Assembly (NCBI GenBank): GCA_944800085.1
Contig: CALYLO010000005.1
Span: forward strand, 310,001-374,000
Length of the DNA stretch: 64,000 bases
Direction of reading: 5' to 3'
Source: Paenibacillus melissococcoides
GTDB lineage: Bacteria; Bacillota; Bacilli; Paenibacillales; Paenibacillaceae
The position numbers and the translations under genes were made by a program. Of this stretch, positions 34,587 to 43,762 are shown piece by piece (positions within the stretch are counted from its first letter, which is position 1; each line of letters opens with the position of its first letter). The notes beneath the pieces were generated by a model. It ran no database searches and was not told where the DNA came from. It was given only the letters and a program-made list of their open reading frames with translations.

Positions 34587-36356
34587 CTATTCTTCGAAAA
34601 GATTCTCTCCCCGGTGCAGCCGCCACGCGATGCGCGCCGTATGCGGCAGCTCCCGCGCCGTCGGAGAATGGGCAGCCAAATAACGCGTCAAGGCTAGCAG
34701 CATCGTCTCCTTCGCCCGTGCGGCCAGCGGGCCGCTCTCGGTGTCCCAGCGGTCATACTCCGCGCTCGCCGCCTCGTACATCTGGTACGAGTGGAATTCC
34801 GCGTCCTCCCTCAATAGAGCATGGCCGAGCGTGTTGAACAAGGCATCGATATCCCCTTCCTGGCGCAAATACTGGGCCAGCCACTCGCCGGCTTCCGCCA
34901 CCTGCTGCTGCCGATCCAGCAGCTTGAGCAGCCAGCTCGGGTCGGTCGAATTCGGATTCGCTTCCGCGTGCTCACCGCTCGGCCGGCGGGCGGCCGGGAC
35001 GTTAAGGAAGCGATCCAGGTATACGGTCACGGCGGCGTAATAGATGGCGCGCACCGTGAAGACGTTGGCGCTCCGCCGCAGCGTCTCATGGACGGCATGC
35101 GCGTGCGTGAACGTATGGAGCACCGTAATCCAATCTCCGAACTCGTTCCGGGTATGGAAGCGGGTGATCCGTTCCGCCGCTGCAAGAGCGACGAGCTGGG
35201 CCAGCCGGACGGGAGCGCGCCCGGAGCGCAGCGCATTTGTGAGCGCCTCGATCGTCTGCAGCGGCTGGTCGCCAAGAAGCAAGTCGAGAAGCTGCTGCTC
35301 CTCTTCGGCCTGCTGCTGCTCGTCCGCATCCGATGCCGGCTCCTCTGCAGCGGGCCAGGCCATGCCCTCCAGCTCCCGGAAGGCTTGGCGGAGCGGCTCG
35401 ACCAGATCGACCGGCGCTTGCCAATGCTGCAGCTCCTCGCTGCGGGTGGCGCGGGCCGGGAGCGGCGCGAGCGAGCTGAGGACACGGACTGCGGAATCGC
35501 TTCCAATATGCTGCAGCATTTCGAACGCCTTGTTATGGAAATCGAGCGTATGCCCCCCGTCCATATAGAAGTGATCGGTAACCGCCGTCATCATCATCGA
35601 CATGAGATCGTTCGGCTCCATGCCGCTGGCAATCGCGGTGGCCAGCACCCGTTCGGCGCCGCGAATATCGCGAACTTCAATGCATCTCCGGTACCAGGCC
35701 GGCAGATGCTCTGTCGCTTGCTGCTCCGTCTCCGGCAGCGGCTGCTGCAGGAAGCGCGCCGGCTGTCCGGCGCAGTCCCGGGCCACGCGGGCAAGACCAT
35801 GATACAGGGCAAGAATGCGCCCGTATTTATCCAGCTTCGGCAGCACGTTCACCATCGCCGCCAAAATGGTCAGGCCCGAGCTCCAGCCCGCGGAACGGTA
35901 GGCCGTCCCGAATTCGACGCCCACCCTGGCGATATCCGCCGCAGGCACGCCCGACTCGACAAGCGCGACGACGCTCTTTGCGATTACAAGGGACAGGTTC
36001 TGCTCCATTCCCTCCCGCAAGCGCCTTAGCTGCTTCTCCACGCTGCTCGCAACCTGAGGCCTCGCATCGACCCATACGCTTCCCTGCTCGACCTTGACCC
36101 GGTGCACAGGCACATCGTCAGCCCATGGGTCCAGCGTGCCGCCGCTGCATACGTCGAACCGGGCGTGATGCCAGTGGCAGGTCAAAATGCCGTCGCACAG
36201 ACTGCCCATATGAAGCGGAAATCCCATATGCGGGCAGCGGTTGTCCACGGCGTACACTTCATCGTCATGCACAAACACCGCAATTCCGCCCTTAATCACC
36301 TTGGCTCCCTGCTCCTGAAGCTCTTCCCATGTTCCGGCATGTATCCAGTCCGTCAT
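34587..36356 (-). CDS. Rieske 2Fe-2S protein fused to a long helical domain
   Basis: 589 residues. Residues ~1-105 are a Rieske ferredoxin-type domain with both ligand pairs: CPHMGFPLHMG and CHWHHARFDVCSGG. The remaining ~480 residues are helical and hydrophilic, with histidine-bearing segments such as DHFYMDGGHTLDFHNKAFEM and TRFHTRNEFGDW TVLHTFTHAHAVHE. No hydroxylase catalytic domain, signal peptide or membrane segment is seen. The helical part resembles questin-oxidase-like or similar all-alpha oxygenase folds only loosely; I do not recognise it with confidence. ATG at 36356 follows GGAGGG by 7 nt. Single gene. Confidence 0.8.
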   Translation of the reverse strand: MTDWIHAGTWEELQEQGAKVIKGGIAVFVHDDEVYAVDNRCPHMGFPLHMGSLCDGILTCHWHHARFDVCSGGTLDPWADDVPVHRVKVEQGSVWVDARPQVASSVEKQLRRLREGMEQNLSLVIAKSVVALVESGVPAADIARVGVEFGTAYRSAGWSSGLTILAAMVNVLPKLDKYGRILALYHGLARVARDCAGQPARFLQQPLPETEQQATEHLPAWYRRCIEVRDIRGAERVLATAIASGMEPNDLMSMMMTAVTDHFYMDGGHTLDFHNKAFEMLQHIGSDSAVRVLSSLAPLPARATRSEELQHWQAPVDLVEPLRQAFRELEGMAWPAAEEPASDADEQQQAEEEQQLLDLLLGDQPLQTIEALTNALRSGRAPVRLAQLVALAAAERITRFHTRNEFGDWITVLHTFTHAHAVHETLRRSANVFTVRAIYYAAVTVYLDRFLNVPAARRPSGEHAEANPNSTDPSWLLKLLDRQQQVAEAGEWLAQYLRQEGDIDALFNTLGHALLREDAEFHSYQMYEAASAEYDRWDTESGPLAARAKETMLLALTRYLAAHSPTARELPHTARIAWRLHRGENLFEE

Positions 36357-36459
36357 CAATTATCCCTCCTCTGTTCAGTCTACTCCCTCAGAGTTAAGAA
36401 ATTATACTTGATTTGCTGCATCGTGCCGCGCTGGACATGCTTGATGCCCTATCCCCTCC

Positions 36460-37137
36460 TTACTCGATATAATAAATATGCCGGGATGGCAGCTCCAGGC
36501 AGTTGAGCCGTCCTCCATATGCGCAGCCGCCGTCGATGCCGATAATCGAATTGGATCCAAAATAAACCTCGTCCGAACCGTGCAGCAATCTCGCGGGGGA
36601 ATGGCCGAATATAACCGTCTTCGGGCCGCTGTATCCCTCATGAAATTCCCCGCGTATCCAGACCAGCTTATGCGGATCGCAATCCGCCAACGGTATGCCC
36701 GGCTCCACTCCGGCATGAACGAATATATAAACATCCGTCTCATAATAGTAGGGCAGCTTGTCCAAGAATGAGATGACATCCAGCAATTCATCGGTCCAGC
36801 GGAGAGCCGCCGGCCGCCCCTCTGCTTCTTCCTCCGCATAGCCGTAGCTCAGCAGCGTCTGCTTCGCCCCGTTGCGGAACCAGCGCTCGACCGCCTTCTC
36901 GTGATTGCGGTACGCGTCGAGCATCATTTTCTCATGATTGCCCATCAGGACGATCGCCCCCAACTGTTGCAGCTCCCGCACCTTGGCGAGCACTTCTCTT
37001 GAATGCGGGCCACGGTCAATATAATCACCCAGCAGCAAAAGCTGATCGCGATTCGCGTCATAGGAGGCCATCTCCAGCAGCCGCTCGAACTTTTCCAGTT
37101 CTCCATGAATATCGCTAATGACAAGCATTCGCTCCAT
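36460..37137 (-). CDS. Metallophosphoesterase (PPP/diadenosine tetraphosphatase-like)
   Basis: 225 residues. The calcineurin-like motifs are in order: SDIHGELEKFERLL, GDYIDRGPHSREVL, LMGNHEKMMLDAY, and later HAGVEPGIPL and FGHSPARLL. This combination (GDxxDRG, GNHE) is that of bacterial PPP phosphatases such as PrpE/ApaH-like proteins, which remove protein phosphate or split Ap4A; which one cannot be said. ATG at 37137 follows GGAAGGG. Confidence 0.88.
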   Translation of the reverse strand: MERMLVISDIHGELEKFERLLEMASYDANRDQLLLLGDYIDRGPHSREVLAKVRELQQLGAIVLMGNHEKMMLDAYRNHEKAVERWFRNGAKQTLLSYGYAEEEAEGRPAALRWTDELLDVISFLDKLPYYYETDVYIFVHAGVEPGIPLADCDPHKLVWIRGEFHEGYSGPKTVIFGHSPARLLHGSDEVYFGSNSIIGIDGGCAYGGRLNCLELPSRHIYYIE

Positions 37138-37288
37138 CGTATCGATCCCTTCCTTCTCTTTCCATCGTACCATGAGCGAATATGTCCTATCCAGCCTTGC
37201 CAGCCGAATCATTTCCGTTCCTGTCAGTCAGCTTGACCCAGAGGCCGGCCCTCCGCTCTCTCTGAGAAGAACGCGGTCTTCGTCCTGC

Positions 37289-37615
37289 TTACTGGCGAAG
37301 CAGCACACCGACCCGTTGCTGCTTGACGGGCTGCCGGTATTTTGCCTTTTGGACGAGCACAATGTATTGATCAAGCCGCTGACTTTCCCGGATTGCCCTT
37401 TCATTCAGCAGATCATGATTTTCCATCGCCAAGCTGACCATTCGCGCCCGGATCTGTTCGATTTTGCGCATCAGATCGTTCATATCCGTCTCTTCCTCTT
37501 CCAGCTGCAGCCTGCTCATCATCCATTCCCCGCCAGGAGACGACAGCTCATTTCGATGAGGGATCGCTTCCTTTTCAACCATCCCGCAGGAACCGCCCTT
37601 ATTCACTTCTTCCAT
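37289..37615 (-). CDS. Spo0E-like aspartyl-phosphate phosphatase
   Basis: 108 residues; the C-terminal ~65 form the Spo0E helical hairpin: NDLMRKIEQIRARMVSLAME (helix 1), then ERAIRESQRLDQYIVLVQKA with the signature SQxLDxxI. Members remove phosphate from Spo0A-P and so delay sporulation. The N-terminal ~40 residues have no clear homology, so the true start may be an internal ATG. The first ATG at 37615 has GGGAGGG 12 nt upstream. It indicates an endospore-forming host. Confidence 0.75.
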   Translation of the reverse strand: MEEVNKGGSCGMVEKEAIPHRNELSSPGGEWMMSRLQLEEEETDMNDLMRKIEQIRARMVSLAMENHDLLNERAIRESQRLDQYIVLVQKAKYRQPVKQQRVGVLLRQ

Positions 37616-37675
37616 TCCTTAACATTGCCCTCCCTCAAGCAACATGATATATGTAATTATTCCTTCGCCATCCTA

Positions 37676-38507
37676 GGGCGTGTACGCAAACTATCGAAAT
37701 AGCCAAATATCTGGTAAACTTATCCTATGAGAAGACGATATGAGATACGAGATGACCAATGGGAACGACTCAAAGACCTCTTGCCACCGGAACGGAAACC
37801 ACAGGGTGGACGTCCGGCAATCGATAACCGAAAAATGTTCAATGCCATGCTTTGGGTGATTCGTTCTGGTGCGCCTTGGCGAGACTTGCCAGAGCATTAT
37901 GGCTCCTGGAGCAGTGTCTACAGTAGTTTCCGCCGCTGGGAGAAAGCAGGCATCTTTGATCGAATGCTAGAGGTTCTGGCTGCCAATCCCGATGACGAAA
38001 GTGTTATGCTCGATGCTTCCATCGTTCGTGTTCACCAACACGGCGCGGGGGCAAAAGGGGGCAGCAATTCCAAGCCATCGGACGATCACGCGGAGGCTTA
38101 ACCAGCAAGATTCATGCCGTTGTAGACGGCCTTGGCAATCCGCTACGCTTCGAAGTAACCGCAGGCAACATCAATGATTGTGTAACGGGTTATGAGATCC
38201 TGCAAACCCAAGACATACAAGGTAAACATGTTTTGGCGGATCGCGGATACGATACCGATAAAATCATTGCGCTTTTGGAAGAGAAACTGGCCCATTCCGT
38301 CATTCCCAGTAAGAAGAATCGCACGATCCAACGTACAACCGACTGGTGGTTGTATAAAGAGCGTCATCTGGTCGAATGCCTGTTCAACAAACTCAAACAT
38401 AATCGTCGGCTGGCAACTCGGTACGATAAATTGGCCTGTACTTTTGTTGCCTTCTTAAAGCTGGCCTCTTCCATGATCTGGTTGGCTTAAGGTTTGCATA
38501 CACGCCC
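37676..38507 (+). mobile_element. IS5-family element (IS427-like), 832 bp
   Basis: Inverted repeats GGGCGTGTACGCAAAC at the left end and its near-match (one change) at the right end bound the element, with TA duplicated on both sides (37674-37675 and 38508-38509), as for the IS427 group. Confidence 0.9.
37727..38490 (+). CDS. IS5-family transposase, two overlapping frames
   Basis: Frame one (37727-38101) has the N-terminal DUF4096-type region (YEIRDDQWERLKDLLPPE, MLWVIRSGAPWRDLPEHYG) and the first catalytic Asp in VMLDASIVRVHQHGAGA. Frame two, shifted by -1, continues IGRSRGGLTSKIHAVVDGLG, HVLADRGYDTDKI and the last catalytic region YKERHLVECLFNKLKHNRRL, to 38490. The frames overlap at an A4G5 run near 38052-38060, where programmed -1 slippage would join them, as known for this group. 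No further stop interrupts the gene. Confidence 0.88.
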
Positions 38508-38563
38508 TAGTTAAAAAAAGTTAATCATGCCGTCGAAACCCAACTTTTCATTGCAATTTGAGC

Positions 38564-38593
38564 TATAAAAAGACACTTCCCCGCAGGGAAGTG
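38564..38593 (-). terminator. Terminator after the 38652 gene
   Basis: CACTTCCC (38574-38581) pairs with GGGAAGTG (38586-38593); minus-strand T-run TCTTTTTATA follows. Confidence 0.8.
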
Positions 38594-38651
38594 CCGTGAC
38601 ATCGTGCTTCAAGACTACTTACCTTGGTATCGTATGAAAATTGAACGGAGT

Positions 38652-38927
38652 TTACATTTCAAGTCCCGCTCCATGATTGTATACATGCAGATTTTTCGCC
38701 CCGTCCCCCGCTTCATCCACCACTTGAAACCAATCCAAATTCTCATAGCCTTGCACGCATTGGAGGACCTCGGCAGACCTCTTGCATCTCTCCAGCACAT
38801 TCCCCTTCATCATATACCCTTCGCCATAATAGGCGACCAAGCTGCATGCCCATCCATAGACATCACTAGACATCACTTGCGATCTAAATCCTGACAATCG
38901 AGCGAATAATTCGGTATCCTTCGACAT
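38652..38927 (-). CDS. Small hypothetical protein
   Basis: 91 residues with no recognised family. Soluble, with three cysteines and an aromatic middle (SSDVYGWACSLVAYYGEGYM, NLDWFQVVDEAGDGAKNLHV). Its ATG at 38927 overlaps the TAA of the upstream small gene (TAATG), which is a sign of translational coupling, and a good terminator lies behind it. These context features, rather than homology, support it as real. Confidence 0.5.
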   Translation of the reverse strand: MSKDTELFARLSGFRSQVMSSDVYGWACSLVAYYGEGYMMKGNVLERCKRSAEVLQCVQGYENLDWFQVVDEAGDGAKNLHVYNHGAGLEM

Positions 38928-39157
38928 TATCTGATTAATTTTATGTAATTTTCCTTTTTTATACTTAATAGTATCATTATTTCATCCTGCTGTAAATGAC
39001 ATTTTTCCATAAAATTCATTCCTCGTATAGTATTTCCTAAAGGCAGTTTTGAGTCTTTTTCCAGTCCTTTATAGGAACATAGAATGCCTTCAAAATTTCC
39101 AGCTTGCACATTGAAAATTAATATGGGGACTGGACTTTCCGGAATGTCTCCGGACAA
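38927..39157 (-). CDS. Small hypothetical protein, possibly cut by the IS110 element
   Basis: Up to 76 residues (…VPILIFNVQAGNFEGILCSY … IRGMNFMEKCHLQQDEIMIL LSIKKENYIKLIR). No family recognised. The first ~8 codons lie in sequence that may be the left end of the IS110 element, and no ribosome site precedes the ATG at 39157, so the original N-terminus may have been displaced. Coupled by TAATG overlap to the next gene. Confidence 0.4.
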   Translation of the reverse strand: MSGDIPESPVPILIFNVQAGNFEGILCSYKGLEKDSKLPLGNTIRGMNFMEKCHLQQDEIMILLSIKKENYIKLIR

Positions 39158-39159
39158 TG

Positions 39160-39417
39160 GAACTTAGGGTTCCATTCGGGGAAATTCGTTTCACTCCTGT
39201 AGTCCAATCTACTTTTTAAGTCTGTTTCTCCGGTACTCGCTTGCACTTCTTACCCGCTGGCTGTTCCCTTCGGCAACTCATGCCCGACTGTAGCAGCGTC
39301 GGGGCAGCTCATGAACCGAAGCGTGTTCTCATATGCGAGGGTGATTGATCGGCGAGTGCGCCGGAGACAGTCCGGAGAGTCCGTTCCCTGAATCCCTTAT
39401 AGAAAGGAGGAATTCTC
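39160..39417 (+). ncRNA. Candidate IS110 bridge-RNA region (left non-coding end)
   Basis: About 250 non-coding bases precede the IS110 transposase, including hairpins such as GGAAC-TTAG-GGTTCC (about 39161-39175) and inverted arms in GGTACTCGCTTGC … CTGGCTGTTCCCTTCGG. In IS110-group elements this position encodes the structured bridge (seeker) RNA. The element's ends and the guide loops were not determined. Confidence 0.4.
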
Positions 39418-40662
39418 TTGAAGCTTTTTGTCGGTATTGACGTCAGTTCCGAAGAACTGGAAGCCTGTTTGATGAAATCGGATGGCGACACCCTGGAGAC
39501 CTTCAAGACCACCAACAATCTGCACGGCGCCTCTTACTTGCGGGATCGCATCATTTCTGCTGCGGTCAAGACAGCCTGCTCTGAGGTTCATATCGGGCTT
39601 GAAGCCACATCCGTCTACAGCTGGCATCCAGCCATGTACTTGCATGAAGATGAGGCCCTTCAACAATTGAATGCCAAGGTGTTCACCATTAATCCGAAGC
39701 TGATTAACAAATTCAAAGACGCTTATGCCGACCTGGACAAAACCGATCGCATCGATGCCTGGATCATTGCAGACCGCCTGCGTTTTGGCAGACTCACGAC
39801 GACTATCGTGATGCAGGAACAGTACATCGCCTTGCAGCGGCTCACTCGCATGCGATTCCATCTCGTACACAACCTCACCCGCGAGAAGCAATACTTTTTG
39901 CAAAATCTGTTCTATAAGTGCAATGCTTTTCGCGCGGAAGTGGACAGTTCCGTGTTCGGCCATGCCATCATGGAAATGCTCTCGGAAAAGTATAGCCTGG
40001 ATGAGATGGGGAATATGGATGTCGCCCATTTGGCTGACTATCTAAAGGACAAGGGGAGAAATCGTTTCCCCGATCCCGAACACGTCGCCCGCTGTATTCA
40101 AAAGGCGGCTCGGGCCTCGTACCGCCTCTCGAAGGTTGTCGAGGATTCCATTGATTTGGTGCTGGGCACCTCAATTCAGTCGATCCGGAGCATCCAGCGT
40201 CAGCTTAAAGAGCTCGACAAGGCGATTGAGCGCATTTTAGACGGCATTTCCAGCAGCCAGTGCCTCCGTTCCATTCCGGGCATTGATCGGGTCTATGCCG
40301 CAGGCATCCTGGCCGAGATCGGCGACATCGACCGCTTCACGGATCAAGCCGCCTTGGCCAAGTATGCGGGTCTGACGTGGCGCAAGCACCAATCCGGCTC
40401 CTTCGAGGCGGAAGATACAAAGCGCATTCGTTCCGGCAACCGATTCCTTCGCTATTACCTAGTTGAAGCTGCCAACTCGGTAAAAAACCGCGACCCGGAA
40501 TTCGGGGAGTATTACCGGAAGAAATTCAATGAAGTCCCTAAGCATCAACACAAACGTGCCCTCGTCTTAACGGCAAGAAAACTTGTGCGTCTGGTCGATG
40601 TGCTGCTACGCAACGACCAACTCTATACGCCCAGAAGGAAGGTGAAGCCGACAGAGCAATAA
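39418..40662 (+). CDS. IS110 family transposase (DEDD recombinase)
   Basis: 414 residues, intact. The N-terminal RuvC-like domain begins FVGIDVSSEELEACLMKSDG (first Asp of the DEDD set) and includes IGLEATSVYSWHPAMYL and DLDKTDRIDAWIIADRLRFG. The C-terminal Tnp domain has SIPGIDRVYAAGILAEIGDI, the helix-hairpin region, and AKYAGLTWRKHQSGSF with the catalytic-serine region further on. TTG start at 39418 follows AAAGGAGG by 7 nt. Element boundaries cannot be fixed because the family lacks clear inverted repeats. Confidence 0.92.
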   Translation: MKLFVGIDVSSEELEACLMKSDGDTLETFKTTNNLHGASYLRDRIISAAVKTACSEVHIGLEATSVYSWHPAMYLHEDEALQQLNAKVFTINPKLINKFKDAYADLDKTDRIDAWIIADRLRFGRLTTTIVMQEQYIALQRLTRMRFHLVHNLTREKQYFLQNLFYKCNAFRAEVDSSVFGHAIMEMLSEKYSLDEMGNMDVAHLADYLKDKGRNRFPDPEHVARCIQKAARASYRLSKVVEDSIDLVLGTSIQSIRSIQRQLKELDKAIERILDGISSSQCLRSIPGIDRVYAAGILAEIGDIDRFTDQAALAKYAGLTWRKHQSGSFEAEDTKRIRSGNRFLRYYLVEAANSVKNRDPEFGEYYRKKFNEVPKHQHKRALVLTARKLVRLVDVLLRNDQLYTPRRKVKPTEQ

Positions 40663-40924
40663 TGCCTTGGCTCAAGAATTTTCTTCTCTAATTCCCAGTT
40701 AAATTATGGTATTTTACTTAATTTTCGACTGGGTCTAGTTTGGTGATGCCTTTTTTGGGATTGATCCTGCTGCACGCCAAGGAAATTTTCCAATTCTCAT
40801 AAATCAGGGACTTGACATCATACCGCTGGACTTATGCTGAGATTTGAAAGTATTATAGAGTATGTTAACCAAGAGATTTCCGGACTATCATCGGTAAGAC
40901 AGAAAGGGGTTTTATTCCGTACCC
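40663..40924. other. Non-coding gap with right end of IS110 and SLC13 promoter region
   Basis: 262 bases with no gene. It must contain the right end of the IS110 element and the promoter of the next gene; neither could be placed exactly. Confidence 0.4.
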
Positions 40925-42796
40925 ATGAATTCAGACATCATCATCACGCTTATCATACTGGCCGCAGCAGCGATTCTCTTCATGACTGGGAAGATACGCT
41001 CGGATCTGGTCGCGATCTGCTCCCTTATCGCGCTTGTTCTGCTTGGAATATTAACGCCGAACGAAGCGTTGTCCGGCTTTTCCAATTCCGTCGTCATTAT
41101 GATGATCGGCTTGTTCATCGTCGGAGGCGGGATCTTCCAGACGGGGCTCGCCAAGCTGGCGAGCGGCAAAATGCTTCAGCTCGCGGGCCACAGCGAGACG
41201 CGTCTATTGATCACCGTCATCCTGGCCACGTCGCTGATCGGCGCTTTCGTCAGCAACACCGGGACCGTCGCCGTCATGCTGCCCATCGTCGTCAGCCTGG
41301 CTGCCAGCGCCAACATCAGCCCGGGACGCCTGTTGATGCCGATCGCGTTCGCCAGCAGCATGGGCGGCATGCTGACCTTAATCGGGACGCCGCCCAACCT
41401 GATCATCAGCGAGACGCTCGCCCAAGCGGGATTCGATGAGCTGTCCTTCTTCTCCTTCACGCCGATCGGAATCGTCTGCCTCCTCATCGGCACCGGTCTC
41501 CTGCTGCTTCTGAGCAGGCTGCTTCCGAAGGGAGAAGGTGATGGGCGCGGCAAGCGGAACGGGCGATCGCTTCACGAGCTTGCCCGCCAGTATCAACTGT
41601 CCCAGAACCTGTACCGGGTGCAGGCCGGAGACGAAGCGACGATTGTGTCCCGATCGCTGCAGGAGCTCGATATTCCGAACCGGTATCAGGTTCATATTAT
41701 CGAGATTCGCCGCCGGACATCGAACAAGAACCCGTTCTTCAAGACGCTCAATCAAGAGATAGCCGGGCCAGCGACCGTCATCCAGGACAAAGATATTTTG
41801 TATGTATACGGTCCTTTCGAGCGCGTGCAGGCGTTCGCCGAGGCGTGCGGGCTTCATCTGCTTGACCGTCAGGCCGCCGAGATCGAGCAAGCCGCCGAGC
41901 CGAATACCGAGCGGTACGCTTCGGATCAGATCGGCATCGCCGAGGTGCTGCTGCCGCCCAATTCTCCGCTGCTCAATCAGCAGGTGAAGCAGTCGGGATT
42001 CCGCGAGAAATACCAGCTCAATATATTGGCGATTCAGCGCAAAGGAGAGTATTTGCTGCATCAGATCAAAGACGAGAAAATCCGGTTCGGCGACGCCCTG
42101 CTCGTTCAGGGGACATGGAAAAGCATCGCCCGGCTGTCACGGGAGGAGTCGGATGTGGTCGTTGTCGGCCAGCCGTTGGAGACGGCCGCCGCGATGCCTA
42201 TGAACCATAAAGCGCCGATCGCGGCCGGCATCATGCTGTTCATGGTCGCGCTGCTCATTCTGGAGGTATTCCCGGCCGTCATCTCCGTCATGATCGCGGC
42301 CGTCCTTATGGTCGCCACGGGGTGTCTTCGCGGAATGGAGTCCGCCTACAAGACGATCAACTGGGAGAGCATCGTCCTGATTGGCGGCATGATTCCGATG
42401 TCCATCGCGATCGAGAAGACGGGCGCGGCAGCCCTGCTCTCGCAGAAGCTCGTGCTGAGCCTTGGGAATATCGGCCCGTTCGCCCTGCTCGCGGGCATCT
42501 ATTTTACGACGTCGATTCTTACGCTCTTCATCAGCAATACCGCATGCGCTGTCCTGGTCGCTCCGATCGCGATGACAGCCGCGATGCAGTTGGGCGTCAA
42601 CCCGCATCCGTATCTGTTCGCCGTCGCGATCGCGGCCAGCATGTGCTTCGCGGTCCCGTTCTCGACCCCGCCCAACGCGTTGGTCATGTCGGCCGGCAAA
42701 TATTCCTTCATGGACTATATCCGGGTGGGATTGCCGCTTCAGCTTCTGCTTGGCATTGCCATGGTGGCGCTGCTGCCGCTCTTTTTTCCGTTTTGA
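40925..42796 (+). CDS. SLC13-type (DASS) anion permease with TrkA-C domains
   Basis: 623 residues. Two blocks of membrane helices (about 1-190 and 420-623) surround a cytoplasmic region with two TrkA-C/RCK-C-like domains (LPKGEGDGRGKR … AGDEATIVSRSLQELDIPNR and VLLPPNSPLLNQQVKQSGFR). The substrate-site hairpin motifs are SNTGTVAVMLPIV and ISNTACAVLVAPIAMTAA, with IGTPPNLI and STPPNALVMSAGKY re-entrant loops. This is the layout of CitT/SLC13 permeases that import sulfate or dicarboxylates using sodium. Start ATG at 40925 after AGAAAGGGG. The substrate cannot be decided. Confidence 0.88.
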   Translation: MNSDIIITLIILAAAAILFMTGKIRSDLVAICSLIALVLLGILTPNEALSGFSNSVVIMMIGLFIVGGGIFQTGLAKLASGKMLQLAGHSETRLLITVILATSLIGAFVSNTGTVAVMLPIVVSLAASANISPGRLLMPIAFASSMGGMLTLIGTPPNLIISETLAQAGFDELSFFSFTPIGIVCLLIGTGLLLLLSRLLPKGEGDGRGKRNGRSLHELARQYQLSQNLYRVQAGDEATIVSRSLQELDIPNRYQVHIIEIRRRTSNKNPFFKTLNQEIAGPATVIQDKDILYVYGPFERVQAFAEACGLHLLDRQAAEIEQAAEPNTERYASDQIGIAEVLLPPNSPLLNQQVKQSGFREKYQLNILAIQRKGEYLLHQIKDEKIRFGDALLVQGTWKSIARLSREESDVVVVGQPLETAAAMPMNHKAPIAAGIMLFMVALLILEVFPAVISVMIAAVLMVATGCLRGMESAYKTINWESIVLIGGMIPMSIAIEKTGAAALLSQKLVLSLGNIGPFALLAGIYFTTSILTLFISNTACAVLVAPIAMTAAMQLGVNPHPYLFAVAIAASMCFAVPFSTPPNALVMSAGKYSFMDYIRVGLPLQLLLGIAMVALLPLFFPF

Positions 42797-42799
42797 AAT

Positions 42800-43521
42800 C
42801 TAGCAAACGGCCTTTCATTCGACAATCTTATATTTTCAGCAGCACGGTTAGCGGCACGGAATTCAAGCTGCAAGGCATCTCTATCGGGATGAGCGAGCCG
42901 GAGTTGATCGGACTTCTCGGAGAGCACGCCCGCAAAGATTTGAGCGAATACAATTTCGAATGGTACATATACAATCAGAATTATCAACGTTATATCCAGG
43001 TCGGCGGTGCGTATGCCACTCTGTTTTACGATCTGAGCCGGAAAAATACGTCACCTCGATCCAGCTCATCGATCAGAAGATCGAGTTGTCGTTCAATGGC
43101 TTTTACGGCAAGCCGAGCGAACGTTTGCGGGAAAGCTTTGAACGCGAAGTGCTGGATTTGACCAATGCCGTCCGGGCGCGCGAAGGAAAAAAACCGCTCG
43201 AATGGAACGACAAGATTGCGGTAACGGCGCGGAAGCATAGTGCAGATATGATGAAACGCAGCTTCTTCTCGCATGATAATCCCGATGGCCAATCTCCGTT
43301 CGACCGGATGAAGCAAGACGGCATCACGTACAAGATGGCCGGAGAAAATATTGCCGCCGGACAAACAAGCGCCATCTTCGCGCACGAGAACTGGATGAAT
43401 TCAAGTGGTCATCGCTAAAAACATTTTAGGCGAATTCGAGTGTCTGGGCGTCGGAGTCTCCTTCGGCGGGCCGTATCAAGTCTATTACACGCAAAATTTC
43501 TTCACGCCAAGCGGGAAATGA
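42800..43521 (+). pseudogene. CAP-domain (SCP/PR1-like) protein, frameshifted and lacking its start
   Basis: Sequence resembling a CAP-associated N-terminal domain (GTEFKLQGISIGMSEPELIG LLGEHARKDL) appears first without a start codon. After a shift near 43050 it continues as a CAP domain (VLDLTNAVRAREGKKPLEWN, KHSADMMKRSFFSHDNPDG, ENIAAGQTSAIFAHENWMNS SGHR), and after another shift near 43415 ends with ILGEFECLGVGVSFGG … YYTQNFFTPSG. Intact relatives (YkwD/YlbC type) are secreted or membrane-anchored; this copy has lost its start and frame. Confidence 0.75.
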
Positions 43522-43555
43522 CGATACTCACCTATAGGCAAGTCAGCGTCAATGA

Positions 43556-43590
43556 GCAAAGGCTCCATTATTCAGGGAGCCTTTGCTTTC
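43556..43590 (+). terminator. Terminator after the CAP pseudogene
   Basis: GCAAAGGCTCC (43556-43566) pairs with GGGAGCCTTTGC (43575-43586), followed by TTTC. Confidence 0.7.
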
Positions 43591-43762
43591 GCTTCATCTA
43601 CGGGTATGCGTTACCAGCGCCAGATACGCCGTTCGTTGAAGATAAATTTTTGACTTTAATATGAACTCCCCTTACACCTGGTCCATTTTCTGTTAACCCA
43701 AATTATCTTAGAGTGTTAACCAATATATAATGGGCCAGTATTTTTTAAAGGGGGAGATCATA

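Noticed and set aside
34821..36029. 402-residue open frame antisense to the Rieske gene
   Set aside because: Arg/Gly-rich shadow without start signals.
38010..38110. IS5 transposase as a pseudogene because of its frame break
   Set aside because: The break lies at an A4G5 run where this IS group uses programmed -1 frameshifting, and the second frame is undamaged.
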